Origin: Clostridiales bacterium DTU092
Lineage (GTDB): Bacteria; Bacillota; Clostridia; Caldicoprobacterales; Caldicoprobacteraceae
DNA length: 5,555 nucleotides
Direction: 5' to 3'
Assembly (NCBI GenBank): GCA_001513505.1
Contig: LFTM01000027.1
Span: 1 to 5,555 of the forward strand
Below the pieces are notes generated by a model that worked only from the letters and a program-made list of their open reading frames with translations, ran no database searches and was not told the DNA's origin. Made by a program: the position numbers and the translations under genes. Position 1 is the first letter of the stretch, and each line of letters opens with the position of its first letter. Shown piece by piece: positions 5,327 through 5,555 of this stretch.

Positions 5327-5554
5327 GTGAAATTACATGAACTGAGAGCTCCGGAAGGCGCTAACAGTACCCCTAAACGAAAAGGAAGGGGAACTGGTTC
5401 TGGACTTGGTAAAACAGCAGGTCGTGGTCACAAGGGACAGAAAGCCAGGAGCGGCGGTGGTGTACGTCCAGGGTTTGAGGGCGGACAGATGCCGTTGAGC
5501 AGACGTGTTCCCAAAAGAGGATTTACTAATATATTCTCCAAGGTTTATACTTAA
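5327..5554 (+). CDS. rplO: 50S ribosomal protein L15, N-terminal half, ending at a premature in-frame stop
   Basis: L15 (uL15) joins 50S assembly at an intermediate stage, its extended N-terminal tail threading through 23S rRNA. The visible 75 residues are typical: MKLHELRAPEGANSTPKRKG (1-20), the glycine-rich basic tail GRGTGSGLGKTAGRGHKGQ (20-38), GGGVRPGFEGGQMPL (43-57), and RRVPKRGFTNIF (59-70). Bacterial L15 normally has about 145 residues, and after GFTNIF the family continues with a pattern such as K-x-Y-x-x-(V/I)-N. Here SKVYT is followed by TAA at 5552-5554, and one base remains. The globular C-terminal half is therefore missing from this frame. Explanations are a base error near a sequence end, a nonsense change (a GAA to TAA change would fit the pattern) or a frameshift. 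Identity is certain; intactness is not. Confidence 0.88.
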   Translation: MKLHELRAPEGANSTPKRKGRGTGSGLGKTAGRGHKGQKARSGGGVRPGFEGGQMPLSRRVPKRGFTNIFSKVYT

Positions 5555-5555
5555 C

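Overview
The window is a near-continuous run of ribosomal protein genes, all on the + strand. It joins the end of an S10 operon to most of the spc operon. In order it holds: rplV (last 20 codons only), rpsC, rplP, rpmC, rpsQ, rplN, rplX, rplE, rpsZ (zinc-type S14), rpsH, rplF, rplR, rpsE, rpmD and the first 75 codons of rplO. This is the classic bacterial S10-spc order with no insertion, loss or rearrangement. No RNA gene, mobile element, CRISPR array, clear promoter or terminator is visible. No gene-free stretch exceeds about 50 bases.

The organism is most likely a low-to-moderate GC Firmicute, probably of class Clostridia. The grounds are near-perfect AAGGAGG Shine-Dalgarno sites before most genes, frequent GTG starts (rpsC, rpsQ, rpsZ, rplR, rplO), a single zinc-ribbon S14 in the spc position, an L24 with two CxxC pairs, and protein sequences of the Gram-positive type. 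Genus and species cannot be fixed from this sequence alone.

Layout: positions 1-1683 finish the S10 operon (L22, S3, L16, L29, S17). In this part rpsC/rplP overlap by 14 bases and rplP/rpmC by 11. Positions 1721-5554 are the spc cluster (L14, L24, L5, S14, S8, L6, L18, S5, L30, L15). Its intergenic gaps are 13-37 bases and are filled mostly by ribosome binding sites. No clear promoter separates the two parts, so one long transcript read through from upstream is the simplest model. The products are assembled in fixed proportion into the 30S subunit (S3, S17, S14, S8, S5) and the 50S subunit (L22, L16, L29, L14, L24, L5, L6, L18, L30, L15).

The region is ordinary core housekeeping DNA and I see no new biological system. 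The one real anomaly is at the right edge: the L15 frame meets an in-frame TAA at 5552-5554, about half way through the usual protein length. It could be a sequencing or assembly error, a nonsense or frameshift mutation, or a true truncation; the single base after it cannot decide. Lesser points are the L24 zinc-ribbon cysteines, stop codons fused to the next gene's ribosome binding site, and start codons lying inside Shine-Dalgarno sites that would mislead automatic start calling.
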